From Rhizobium chutanense (GTDB lineage Bacteria; Pseudomonadota; Alphaproteobacteria; Rhizobiales; Rhizobiaceae): DNA of 64,000 nucleotides. Below the pieces are notes generated by a model. The model saw only the letters and a program-made list of their open reading frames with translations. It was not told the origin of the DNA and did not search any database. Made by a program: the position numbers and the translations under genes. This document shows, one piece after another, positions 17,238 to 25,199 of the stretch. How positions within the stretch are numbered: position 1 is the first letter of the stretch; each line of letters begins with the position of its first letter. The DNA is taken from contig NZ_NWSV01000007.1 of assembly GCF_002531935.1 (NCBI RefSeq), positions 124,001 to 188,000 of the forward strand, in the 5' to 3' direction.

Positions 17238-19328
17238 CTACAGCTGGTATCGGACGCGCTCTTCAATGAGGGCTTCGATACGATTGCGCCGTGCAACGGC
17301 AATTGCGATCAAAGGTGTGACGAGAACTGCCAGCGCCAAGCTCGCAACCGAAAGCGTCAGCAGCCAGCGTCCCAACTGCCGCACCAGGGACGCAAGATCG
17401 GCAGGGAGCCAATCGATCTCGCGGGGAGCATGGCCATTGGCGGAAACCCAATCCCGGATGATCGCCATGCGCTCGCGGTGAACGTCAGGATGTAAATCCT
17501 TCACATCCTCGATCCTGCTGAGGAAATCAGAGGCCTCGGCCACCTCACCCTCAAGATAGGCAATCTGTGCAAGCGTATAAGCCGCAAGCGAAGGATCGAT
17601 ATCCGGTTTCCCGACAGAGGAAGGGGTATTCTTTTCCGCAGCGATCGACCCGCGAAGATTGAGAGCCAAGCCCTGGAATCCGTTGGTGTCTGGCTGCGGA
17701 ATATTTCCAGCCGCGACGGTTGATCCATCGGCTGCTAGTTTCAACTTTGAACGCAGAAGCTGCGAGAATTGCTGGGGTAACGCCTCATGGCGCGCGTGCT
17801 GTGCAACCTGAACATTTTGCAGAGCCAGGCATGCCAAGAAAGCCAGCGCGGTAAAAACGCCCAGATATCCTGATCGGCGTGTCGCCAGAACAATCGCGAC
17901 GATGCAGACCGGATATTTGAGCCAGGTGAGCAAGAGCGACCAGCCAGTCCAGTCCCGCACGCCGACGATGACAGTAACGCCATCCTGCTGCGCATAATCG
18001 GCCGTATTTCCCGCAAGCGCCACAAAATGGAAAGCCGTGTTTTTTCCTGCAGCGGGCAGCCAAACCCAATAGGCGGCCAGAGCTGAAAGCGAGGCGCATG
18101 CCAGGAGACTGAGGGATGTTAGAAGATAGATGCGTGCGCGCGAGGCTATTGCATCAATCGCACGCTCGCCATTTGCAATCGAAGGCGATTGAACCGACTT
18201 TTTGGCAATGCTGGTGCCAAACAATCTCCCTGCATTCTTCAATGCATCCGGCAGCCTGGCCCGGCGATGCCCCAACTCGCGCTCAATCGAGGAAACCCTT
18301 CGGCTCCGGCGGGCTACCCACCAGCTGAACCCGTTCGCCAGAGGCGCCGCAATTCCAAACAGCAGGCCTGCCAACAGCAACAGAAATGCCTTCTGCGATT
18401 GGGCGGCATTGTCGACGATGAACTTTTCGCGAGCCTCCGGACCGAATCCGCCGGATGCGAGCGTAAAGTTCCGTATCGCCTGAAAGCGGGCGCGGTCGAA
18501 ATTATTCTGGGGGACGTCGCTTGCCTCCAACCTATCAAGTGCAGCCGCAGCAGCGGCGGCATCGCCGCGGAGGGCCGCCACTTGCGCCAGGAAGTAAGGG
18601 GCGATTTTCGCATCGGTGCCCACATCGGTGTTTGCTTGGTCGATGTTGGAAGGGAGTTCGGAAAGGCGGATCACCCTGTATTTGGCATAGGTCTCCCGGA
18701 CGCCGACATGCCTGGAGAGGTCGAAAATCAGTGCGAAAATAAGAGGGCTGGCCAAGACGCCGACGGCAACAAAGGCAATGATCCCACGGCGGGAAAGCGG
18801 CGCGTGGAAAGCCACGGCAATGAATGCGAACAGTGCGAGCGCATAAGGGCTGAAGTACAGGGATTGACCGAACAATCCCCATGGTATCAGAAAAAATGCA
18901 GCGGTCAGGCCAGCGAAAAACCAATGCCTTTTGATGATGGTGAAAACGGTCGCAAGCGCCAGGATGGCAGATATCATTTGCGCCGGCTGGGCGAACGGTA
19001 TCGAGCCGATGGGAACTGAAGAAACCGCTGGCTTGACGTTCGCTAGTCCCAGTGCATTGGTGAAGGCATCGAGCACGTAGATCGAGCCATCCAGCATCCG
19101 CAGATCACTCGGATCAGATGGTCGCATGCACGCTGCTGCAAAGAGCAGCATGAAGGCGACGAAAGCAAATCCCTGGGCAACAAACGACAGCAGACCGGAT
19201 CGACGCTCCAATCCGGCATGCTGGTCGTCAATTATGTGGTCGGTGGGTTTTCCCGTCCCGGAGCCGGAGGCAAGTGGAGACGAGGTTGCGCCGAGCACCC
19301 GCCTCCCAAAAGCCGAAGCGTCAGCCAC
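17238..19328 (-). CDS. Large polytopic membrane protein with internal duplication, TelA-associated
   Basis: 696 aa from the GTG at 19328, which overlaps the telA stop by eight bases (GTGGCTGA). About ten hydrophobic segments are visible near residues 49-67, 116-132, 136-154, 159-176, 182-203, 311-334, 400-424, 463-482, 488-506 and 653-678. Two extramembrane loops resemble each other: about 239-296 (Y-F-L-A-Q-V-A-A-L-R-G-D ... R-A-R-F-Q-A-I-R) and about 577-634 (Y-T-L-A-Q-I-A-Y-L-E-G-E ... R-E-R-M-A-I-I-R). Each sits between a helix bundle and a following helix, so the protein looks like a tandem duplication with a TPR-like helical pair in each half. No known family recognised. The operon suggests it works with the TelA-type proteins at the membrane. 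Confidence 0.8.
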   Translation of the reverse strand: MADASAFGRRVLGATSSPLASGSGTGKPTDHIIDDQHAGLERRSGLLSFVAQGFAFVAFMLLFAAACMRPSDPSDLRMLDGSIYVLDAFTNALGLANVKPAVSSVPIGSIPFAQPAQMISAILALATVFTIIKRHWFFAGLTAAFFLIPWGLFGQSLYFSPYALALFAFIAVAFHAPLSRRGIIAFVAVGVLASPLIFALIFDLSRHVGVRETYAKYRVIRLSELPSNIDQANTDVGTDAKIAPYFLAQVAALRGDAAAAAAALDRLEASDVPQNNFDRARFQAIRNFTLASGGFGPEAREKFIVDNAAQSQKAFLLLLAGLLFGIAAPLANGFSWWVARRSRRVSSIERELGHRRARLPDALKNAGRLFGTSIAKKSVQSPSIANGERAIDAIASRARIYLLTSLSLLACASLSALAAYWVWLPAAGKNTAFHFVALAGNTADYAQQDGVTVIVGVRDWTGWSLLLTWLKYPVCIVAIVLATRRSGYLGVFTALAFLACLALQNVQVAQHARHEALPQQFSQLLRSKLKLAADGSTVAAGNIPQPDTNGFQGLALNLRGSIAAEKNTPSSVGKPDIDPSLAAYTLAQIAYLEGEVAEASDFLSRIEDVKDLHPDVHRERMAIIRDWVSANGHAPREIDWLPADLASLVRQLGRWLLTLSVASLALAVLVTPLIAIAVARRNRIEALIEERVRYQL

Positions 19329-20400
19329 GGGTGGCCCCGGCCGCCTTGACGCCGGACAGCATCTCGCCGCGAAGGCGTTCCAGCTCGCCAATCGCCTGAC
19401 GACGATCCGTTGCGCCCTTCTCATGGACATCGCGAACGTCGGTCAGCGTGAGCAGGATCTTGTCATGGACGTGCTGAAGCGTTTCGACATCGACGACAAG
19501 ACGCTGGTTGGATTTCGCCGTCGCCACCGAATTCTGGTGCAGAAGTTCGGCATTCCTGCGCATGATGGCGTTCGTCGCATCGTCGATCGTGTCGGCCAAC
19601 GCGACGGCGCTTTTCTGTTCGTCCAGGGTCAGGGCCAACATGAAGGCGCGTTTCCACGCCGGCAACGTCAACTGGCGGATCGTCTGGAACTTGTCGACGA
19701 GCGCGAGATTGTTTGCCTGGATGATGCGAACCATCGGCAGGGTCTGCATCGCCGCATGCTGAAGCACCCGCATATCGTCCGCGCGCTTCGAAAGCTGCTG
19801 ACGGTTTGCTTCGAGGACCGCGAGATACTCGCTCGAGGCAAGGTCACCGGATGCGTTACTGTGGCGGCCGATTTCGGCTTCCATGTCATGAAGCCGCAGT
19901 TCGATGGCTTCGACATGCTTGCCGAGCGCAGAATACTCGGTGCGAACGCCCTCGTACATGAGCTGATAGTCATGGTTTCGCCGCGACAGCGTCTGAGCCG
20001 TCGTCTCGATCTGCGCAACAAGCTTGTCGACCTGACCTTTGACGGTATCGAATCGAGCGATGGCGCGTTCCTTCGATCGCGCAAGCCGCTTCAAAAAGCC
20101 ACCGATGACCGGAATTCGGCCTGCCGAATTGTCGAGTGACGACAGATTGAACTGTTGCGCCGCGAGCACGATCTCGTTCAGCTGAGCCCCGGTGTCGTCG
20201 AGGTCTGTCGCGCGCGCCGTTCGAAGAATCTCGTCGGCATATTGCGATGAGCGCTCGGCGACTTCCTGGCCGAACAGCTGGATGGAGAGGGCCGACGACA
20301 ACTCGATGGTGGCTGCCAGACGCGCGACCTCAGGATCGACTTGGCGTTCGCCGGCGACCGCAGTTGATATGTCTTGCAGTGGCAATGCTGCGTTAATCAT
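19321..20400 (-). CDS. Toxic anion resistance protein TelA family
   Basis: 359 aa. The ATG at 20400 overlaps the upstream stop (ATGA), giving translational coupling. The sequence is almost wholly helical, with the family core G-G-F-L-K-R-L-A-R-S-K, a long coiled segment (T-L-S-R-R-N-H-D-Y), then I-I-Q-A-N-N-L-A-L-V-D-K-F-Q-T-I-R-Q and L-P-A-W-K-R. This is PF05816 (TelA/KlaA), first described in plasmid tellurite resistance and also tied to phage/colicin and antibiotic tolerance. Its biochemical action is unknown. It is cytosolic by sequence. The partners here are a shorter TelA-like protein upstream and a large membrane protein downstream. Confidence 0.88.
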   Translation of the reverse strand: MINAALPLQDISTAVAGERQVDPEVARLAATIELSSALSIQLFGQEVAERSSQYADEILRTARATDLDDTGAQLNEIVLAAQQFNLSSLDNSAGRIPVIGGFLKRLARSKERAIARFDTVKGQVDKLVAQIETTAQTLSRRNHDYQLMYEGVRTEYSALGKHVEAIELRLHDMEAEIGRHSNASGDLASSEYLAVLEANRQQLSKRADDMRVLQHAAMQTLPMVRIIQANNLALVDKFQTIRQLTLPAWKRAFMLALTLDEQKSAVALADTIDDATNAIMRRNAELLHQNSVATAKSNQRLVVDVETLQHVHDKILLTLTDVRDVHEKGATDRRQAIGELERLRGEMLSGVKAAGATRG

Positions 20401-21140
20401 TCTTGTCCAACCTTCTTCAGGAAGCCTATGAGATTGCGGTGCGCATCAAGAAACGCGGTTACGACGGAGCTGCGAGCGGTGATTGCTTCGCCATGAATGA
20501 TCGCCAGCGCGTTTCGCTGCCAAAGAGGCAACAACAGCGTTTCGATGTCGGTAAATCGGTCGAGCAAGGAAGCAAGCACACTTGCAGACAGTTCGATCTG
20601 CTGGATCGTCAGCGTATTGGCTGCTTCCATCGCCATAATGTTGTAGAGACGTCGCTCGAACCGGGCGACGAGCGACAGATCGGAGCCGTCCGACTGGGAA
20701 ACAAGCAGCTTGGCATCGGATATCACGCGGGCAAGACGCCTCTGTTCGTCGAGGAGCTCTAACCGGGTTTTGTCGAAGACGCCCCGTATGCGTGTCCCGG
20801 CCTGGGCCGCCCGGCTCAGCTGCCGGAACAGATCGGCGACCCTGTGGCTGGCAAGTTCGAACTCCAGGCGGGCCTCGACGTCTGCTCCGGTGAAGCGGCC
20901 GATCAGGCCCTGCTTTCGCAACATCTTCTGGAGGTCGACCTCCTCCAGCATTACGATCAGTTCGTTCGCCGAGCTGCGGATGTCGCGCGCCGGAGCTGAG
21001 CTCAGGAGGTTGCCATCTATCCTCGGCGAGCGAGCCGCCATGTCAAGGACGGCAACCGCGTCGTCATCGATCACCGCAGCTGGAGTAGGCTGTTCCGCGT
21101 TGTCCGGACTGGAATAAGAATGATGGGTGTCGAGGGCCAT
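20397..21140 (-). CDS. Divergent, shorter TelA-like helical protein
   Basis: 247 aa from the ATG at 21140. There is no ribosome site, and the predicted promoter puts the transcript start at or within a base or two of the ATG. The central and C-terminal parts align by eye with TelA: Q-Q-I-E-L ... L-L-D-R-F-T-D-I-E-T-L-L-L-P-L-W-Q-R here against I-Q-A-N-N-L ... L-V-D-K-F-Q-T-I-R-Q-L-T-L-P-A-W-K-R in the next gene. It lacks the C-terminal third of TelA and the G-G-F-L-K-R-L segment is only loosely kept (L-I-G-R-F-T-G). I infer a paralogue that may pair with TelA. First gene of the five-gene operon. Confidence 0.75.
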   Translation of the reverse strand: MALDTHHSYSSPDNAEQPTPAAVIDDDAVAVLDMAARSPRIDGNLLSSAPARDIRSSANELIVMLEEVDLQKMLRKQGLIGRFTGADVEARLEFELASHRVADLFRQLSRAAQAGTRIRGVFDKTRLELLDEQRRLARVISDAKLLVSQSDGSDLSLVARFERRLYNIMAMEAANTLTIQQIELSASVLASLLDRFTDIETLLLPLWQRNALAIIHGEAITARSSVVTAFLDAHRNLIGFLKKVGQE

Positions 21141-21453
21141 AGCAATATTATGCTCAAAGAATGCAAATCTCTCAAAAAGACAATCTCGGCGGGAATATTG
21201 AAAATAAAATGAATCTGGTTGTGCGCCTTTTACCCGCACTGGAAAATGTTTTGCCTTTGCGCTCGGCGAGCGGATACGCGAGGTTGACGACGCTTGTAAG
21301 CCTTGGTTTCGAAGGAAATCAGGTCAGATCAGGCGCCGTATTCTTCTCGTCAACGCAAAGGACCACGCGAGAGACTCACCGAGTGCTTTAGAGAAGCCCA
21401 ACCTTCTTGATGGTTGAAGCTCGTGCAGAACAGCAATTTTCGGAAACGACATA
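21141..21453. other. AT-rich gap between TelA operon and tRNA-Ser
   Basis: About 310 bases holding the TelA promoter at the left end and otherwise no supported gene. A 76-codon plus-strand frame (21161-21391) has no ribosome site and atypical composition. The tRNA 3' end faces this gap, the usual side for island insertion, but I found no repeat of the tRNA end within the window. Confidence 0.5.
21147..21175 (-). promoter_or_regulatory. Sigma-70-type promoter of the TelA operon, leaderless
   Basis: On the minus strand TTGAGA (21175-21170), a 17-base spacer and CATAAT (21152-21147) match the -35 and -10 boxes at five of six positions each. Only six bases separate the -10 box from the ATG at 21140, so the transcript would begin at about the A of the start codon. 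This agrees with the lack of a ribosome site. Confidence 0.6.
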
Positions 21454-21543
21454 TGGCGGAAGAGGTGGGATTCGAACCCACGGTACGGTTTCCCGCACGC
21501 CGGTTTTCAAGACCGGTTCCTTAAACCACTCGGACACTCTTCC
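21454..21543 (-). tRNA. tRNA-Ser (TGA anticodon)
   Basis: 90 nt including an encoded CCA. The acceptor strands GGAAGAG and CTCTTCC pair. The anticodon stem CCGGT/ACCGG encloses the loop CTTGAAA, giving anticodon TGA. A long variable arm (G-rich/C-rich pairing around TGCGGGAAACCGTA) and the T-arm GTGGGTTCGAATCCCAC confirm a class II serine tRNA, which reads UCA and related codons. Confidence 0.96.
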
Positions 21544-21884
21544 ATCTGCTTGAAAGGGTCAAGAAATCAACGTTCTGTTGATTTCTGTGAACCGGCCATT
21601 GCTGCCGATTGGCTACCCAATCACTCGATGGCTGGCTTTTTAGCAGCTTTGTTCCCAGCGTCAACTTGCTCTGCAGCATTTGCCGGTATCTCCATTGTGA
21701 CATGCCGGTAGGTTCGAGCGTGACCCGATCTTTAGCGCTCTTCAGCCCGCGCGGGCCGATGTCAGATTGACGTTACGTCGTTGCCACGAGATCACGTGGT
21801 CGTCCTCTGGTCGGCGTCGCGAAGACTTTCAGAGATGGCCCTGCAACCTTTGCAACGTTGACGTCGCTCCGAATTGAGCTTGGT
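21544..21884. other. Intergenic region upstream of tRNA-Ser
   Basis: About 340 bases with a strong dyad at 21562-21586 (listed separately) and no supported gene. It must hold the tRNA promoter, and it follows the 3' end of the LysR gene. Confidence 0.5.
21562..21586. repeat. Perfect 10-bp inverted repeat upstream of tRNA-Ser
   Basis: AGAAATCAAC, five bases GTTCT, then GTTGATTTCT. The arms are perfectly complementary. The position 19 bases 5' of the tRNA suggests an operator or a hairpin; there is no U-run on either side. Confidence 0.6.
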
Positions 21885-22769
21885 TCAACCTTCCAGGTGA
21901 GTGGCATTCTCAGTCAAGATTTTCATCAGACATCCCTTCACAAACTGGACCCTTGGCGTCTTAGCAGCCTGATCCTGCACGAGAAGCCACAGATCCAGCG
22001 CAAGTCTGGGAATATCCTCCAGCACGGGCACCAGCCCGGTTCGGTTCGCGGCAAAACACGGCAGAACCGCGATGCCGAGACCGCTTTCGACGGCGGTCTG
22101 CTGGGCGGTGAACGAGCTCAGCCGCATGGCCGGCTGCAGGTCGGGGAAAAGCTCGTCCAGCCACACGGACATCGAGAGGTAGCGCAGTTCCTCGCTCCAA
22201 CCGATCATCCGGTGAGATTGCAGATCCCCGGCGGTCGACGGCTGGCCATGGATCTCCAGATAATCCCGATTGGCATAAAGGCCGAACGCGACTTTACCGA
22301 CGCTGCGCATTCGGTAGCTGCCGCGCTCGGGCGGCACGATCCGAAGGACGATATCGGATTGCTGGCTGGCGAGCTGTACGGGCCGGACGCTGGAGCGGAT
22401 GTCGAGCTGGATGCCGGGATGGTCCTGCAGGAAGCCGGCCAGATTGGGCAGCAGGATCTGCTGGCCGAGCAGTTCGGGCGCGTCGATGCGGACGGTGCCC
22501 GAGAGCGTGTCGCTGCTGTCCTTGGCCGATCGTTCGAAAGCCTTCAAGGACGTCTCGGCCTGTTCGGCCGGCATCTGCAGCTTCATCCCGGCCTCGGTCA
22601 GCTCATATCCGTCGAAATGATGCCGAAACAACGACAGTCCCAACGCCTGTTCGAGGGCGGTGATCCGGCGCGAGACCGTTGAGGTACTCACGCCCAATCG
22701 GCGTGACGCCGCGCTGAGCGATCTCGACTCGGCGACGGCGAGAAAGAATTTCAGGTCATTCCAGTCCAT
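21885..22769 (-). CDS. LysR-family transcriptional regulator
   Basis: 294 aa from the ATG at 22769, with GGAAAG about five bases upstream; Met at 22781 is an alternative. The winged HTH is at about 3-62 (D-L-K-F-F-L-A-V-A-E-S-R-S-L-S-A-A-S-R-R, then S-T-S-T-V-S-R-R-I), followed by a LysR substrate-binding domain. The opening M-D-W-N-D-L-K-F-F places it near regulators of small catabolic or efflux operons. It is divergent from the BKACE operon starting at 22953 and probably regulates it and itself through the two dyads in the gap. Confidence 0.92.
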   Translation of the reverse strand: MDWNDLKFFLAVAESRSLSAASRRLGVSTSTVSRRITALEQALGLSLFRHHFDGYELTEAGMKLQMPAEQAETSLKAFERSAKDSSDTLSGTVRIDAPELLGQQILLPNLAGFLQDHPGIQLDIRSSVRPVQLASQQSDIVLRIVPPERGSYRMRSVGKVAFGLYANRDYLEIHGQPSTAGDLQSHRMIGWSEELRYLSMSVWLDELFPDLQPAMRLSSFTAQQTAVESGLGIAVLPCFAANRTGLVPVLEDIPRLALDLWLLVQDQAAKTPRVQFVKGCLMKILTENATHLEG

Positions 22770-22774
22770 TCGTC

Positions 22775-22789
22775 TTTCCATTTTTGGAA
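22775..22789. promoter_or_regulatory. Dyad operator candidate next to the LysR start
   Basis: TTTCCATTTTTGGAA, with arms TTCCA/TGGAA, lies six bases upstream of the regulator's ATG. A close copy occurs at 22896-22910. Both are 15 bases, beginning TTTCC with a central TTTGG. Confidence 0.45.
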
Positions 22790-22895
22790 CGATGGTTGCC
22801 CAAATCGGCAATCGCCTACTGCCCCTGATTTGATATGATCGGGGCTGCAACGGCAAGGGAAATAACCGCCCCGGCTGGACTTCAAAGTCATAGAG

Positions 22896-22910
22896 TTTCC
22901 AAATTTGGTA
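22896..22910. promoter_or_regulatory. Dyad operator candidate upstream of BKACE operon
   Basis: TTTCCAAATTTGGTA contains the perfect palindrome CCAAATTTGG and lies 43 bases upstream of the ATG at 22953. It pairs with the similar dyad at 22775-22789, the arrangement expected for a LysR regulator that controls both divergent promoters. Confidence 0.45.
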
Positions 22911-22952
22911 TGCCGATTTTCAAGCGGCCCAACAGGCGTGAGGCTTGTCACT

Positions 22953-23678
22953 ATGATCGTTCAAGCTTGTATCAACGGCGCGCGCTCGAGCGATTTTCAC
23001 CCGCGCCTTCCCCTGGCGATCGATGCCATGGTGCGCGATGCCACCGCTTCGGTCGCCGCCGGCGCGGCGGAATTGCACATTCATCCGCGTGCAGCGAATG
23101 GCAAGGAGAGCCTTGCCGCCGTCGACGACACCGTCGCTGCGATCCGCCGCGTCTGCCCGGGAACGCTCATCGGTGTGTCCACCGGTGCCTGGATCGAAGA
23201 CGAACGGGAGAAAACGCGGGAAGCCATCCGCCGCTGGCGCGTCCTGCCGGACTATGCCTCGGTGAACCTGTCGGAAGACGATGCGCCCGGTCTCATGCAA
23301 CTGCTGCGGCAGAAGGGCGTAGGGATCGAAGCCGGGCTGGCATCGGTTGCCGATGCGCAACGCTATATCGGCCTCGAAGACCATGATCGGGTCTTTCGCG
23401 TCCTCATCGAGCTCGATCACGAACAGGATCTGCAGCGCGCGCGTGATATCGCCGACGGCATCATCGAAGTGCTCGAGCGCAGCCGCGGCCATCGGCCGAT
23501 CCTGCTGCACGGTTTCGACCGGACCGTCTGGCCCTTCGTCAGATTGGCGCGCGAGCGGCGCTATTCCACTCGCATCGGCCTTGAAGACGGCAAGCATCTC
23601 CCGGACGGAACGATTGCGCGGGACAATGCCGCGTTGGTCACCGCCGCCGTCGCGATCCTCAGCAGCCAATCGCCCTGA
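22953..23678 (+). CDS. BKACE (DUF849) beta-keto acid cleavage enzyme family
   Basis: 241 aa from the ATG at 22953, with GAGG nine bases upstream. The TIM-barrel zinc motif is clear: E-L-H-I-H-P-R with His42 and His44. The C-terminal part contains G-L-E-D-G-K-H-L-P-D-G, characteristic of 3-keto-5-aminohexanoate cleavage enzymes. These Zn enzymes split a beta-keto acid with acetyl-CoA to give acetoacetate and a new acyl-CoA. This copy is shorter than the usual 270-310 aa. It is the first gene of an operon with a quinone oxidoreductase and a RidA protein. Substrate not determinable. Confidence 0.88.
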   Translation: MIVQACINGARSSDFHPRLPLAIDAMVRDATASVAAGAAELHIHPRAANGKESLAAVDDTVAAIRRVCPGTLIGVSTGAWIEDEREKTREAIRRWRVLPDYASVNLSEDDAPGLMQLLRQKGVGIEAGLASVADAQRYIGLEDHDRVFRVLIELDHEQDLQRARDIADGIIEVLERSRGHRPILLHGFDRTVWPFVRLARERRYSTRIGLEDGKHLPDGTIARDNAALVTAAVAILSSQSP

Positions 23679-23751
23679 CCCGATGGCGACTTTTTTTCTC
23701 CGTCGTCGGGTCAGCCTGATCCGGTCGACCTATCGTTCCCACGAGGCAACC

Positions 23752-24741
23752 ATGACAATTGCAATAGACGCTTTCCGCTTTTCAGAATTCGGCGCACCTG
23801 ATGTCCTGCGTCGGGAAACCATCGAACTCACCGCGCCGGCTGCCGGCGAAATCCAGATCAAACACCTGGCCATCGGCGTCAACTATATCGACGTCTACCA
23901 TCGCAAGGGCGTCTTTGCGGCACCGCTTTCCTTGCCGAGCGGCCTCGGCGTCGAAGGAGTCGGTATCGTCACCGCTCTTGGCGATGGCGCCGGCAATATT
24001 AAAATCGGCGACCGCGTCGCCTATGTCGGCGGTCCGCCGAACGGCTATTCCACGCATCGAAACCTGCCCGCCGCACGCGCTTTGCCGGTGCCGGAGGCCC
24101 TGGACAGCGAAACCGTCGCCGCCCTGGTTTTCAAGGGGCTGACGGTCGAATACCTGATCCATCGCTGCGTGCCGGTGAGCAAAGGCGACACCGTCCTCTT
24201 CCACGCCGCGGCAGGCGGCGTCGGCTCGATCGCCACCCAATGGCTGAAGCATCTCGGCGCCACAGTGATCGGCACCGTCGGCTCGCAGGAAAAGGCCGAG
24301 ATCGCCCGGGCAAACGGCTGCGACCACACGATTATCTATAGCAGGGAGGATTTCAAAGCCCGGGTTGCCGAGATCACCGGCGGCAAGGGCGTGAGCGTCG
24401 TTTACGACTCCGTCGGCGCCGACACCTTTGCCGGGTCGCTGGAGTGCCTCAGCCCGCGCGGCACGCTGGTCAGCTTCGGGGAAGCCTCCGGCCCTGTCGC
24501 GCCTTTGAATGTGGCATCGCTCGGCGCCAGGGGTTCGCTGTTCGTCACCCGCCCGTCCATCGCGCACTACACGGCCGATCGCGGCGAGTATGAGGCGGCC
24601 GCCAGGAATCTTTTTGCCGCCATCGAGGCCGGTATCGTCAAGGCGCCGAACCTGTCGAAGTACAAGCTCAGCGATGCGGTCAAGGCGCATGAAGATATGG
24701 AAGCCCGCCGCACGCGCGGTTCGATCATCCTCATTCCCTGA
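23752..24741 (+). CDS. NADPH:quinone oxidoreductase (zinc-independent MDR family)
   Basis: 329 aa from the ATG at 23752, with GAGG six bases upstream. It is a medium-chain dehydrogenase/reductase without the catalytic or structural zinc cysteines. The N-terminal GroES-like domain has the quinone-reductase features [10 protein letters not shown] and G-V-E-G-V-G. The Rossmann NADP site is A-A-A-G-G-V-G-S at about 147-154. The C-terminus keeps [15 protein letters not shown], typical of QOR/zeta-crystallin. It reduces quinones or enones with NADPH. It probably acts in the same catabolic route as the BKACE gene 73 bases upstream. Confidence 0.92.
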   Translation: MTIAIDAFRFSEFGAPDVLRRETIELTAPAAGEIQIKHLAIGVNYIDVYHRKGVFAAPLSLPSGLGVEGVGIVTALGDGAGNIKIGDRVAYVGGPPNGYSTHRNLPAARALPVPEALDSETVAALVFKGLTVEYLIHRCVPVSKGDTVLFHAAAGGVGSIATQWLKHLGATVIGTVGSQEKAEIARANGCDHTIIYSREDFKARVAEITGGKGVSVVYDSVGADTFAGSLECLSPRGTLVSFGEASGPVAPLNVASLGARGSLFVTRPSIAHYTADRGEYEAAARNLFAAIEAGIVKAPNLSKYKLSDAVKAHEDMEARRTRGSIILIP

Positions 24742-24785
24742 CGCCCTGCCCCGATCGCGATCTCGCTATATCAAAGGAGAAGCCG

Positions 24786-25193
24786 ATGCCGAAAACCATC
24801 GTGGCCCCCGAGGGAATCGGCGCGCCGATCGCGCCCTACTCGCCCGGCGTGCTTGCCGATGGCGTGCTCTATATCTCAGGGACGTTAGCCCTCGATGCGA
24901 ACAACCACGTCATGTATCCGGGCGATGCCGGCGCTCAGACCCGCCATGTGCTGGAGACCATCAAGCTGGTGATCGAAACCGCCGGCGGCACGATGGAAGA
25001 TGTGGCGATGAATCATATCTTCATCAGCGACTGGGCGAATTACCAGGCCGTCAACAAGGCCTATGCGGAATATTTCCCCGGTGACAAACCCGCGCGCTAC
25101 TGCCTCCAATGCGGCCTTGTGAAGCCGGATGCGCTGGTCGAAATCGCGACCGTCGCTCATATAGGAAGACGGGCGGGAGATTGCGGCTCGTGA
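24786..25193 (+). CDS. RidA (YjgF/UK114) family enamine/imine deaminase
   Basis: 135 aa from the ATG at 24786, with GGAG about seven bases upstream. The trimeric RidA fold is recognisable: [10 protein letters not shown] near the N-terminus, L-Y-I-S-G-T-L, and the active-site arginine in K-P-A-R-Y-C (Arg104) followed by E-I-A-T-V-A-H. The family hydrolyses reactive enamines and imines; operon-encoded relatives such as RutC act on specific catabolic intermediates. Position after BKACE and QOR suggests detoxification of an intermediate in an amino-acid or amine degradation pathway. Confidence 0.9.
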   Translation: MPKTIVAPEGIGAPIAPYSPGVLADGVLYISGTLALDANNHVMYPGDAGAQTRHVLETIKLVIETAGGTMEDVAMNHIFISDWANYQAVNKAYAEYFPGDKPARYCLQCGLVKPDALVEIATVAHIGRRAGDCGS

Positions 25194-25199
25194 GAGCCC

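Noticed and set aside
21161..21391. A 76-codon plus-strand frame beside the TelA promoter
   Set aside because: Its start lies inside the promoter spacer on the opposite strand, there is no ribosome site, and composition looks random.
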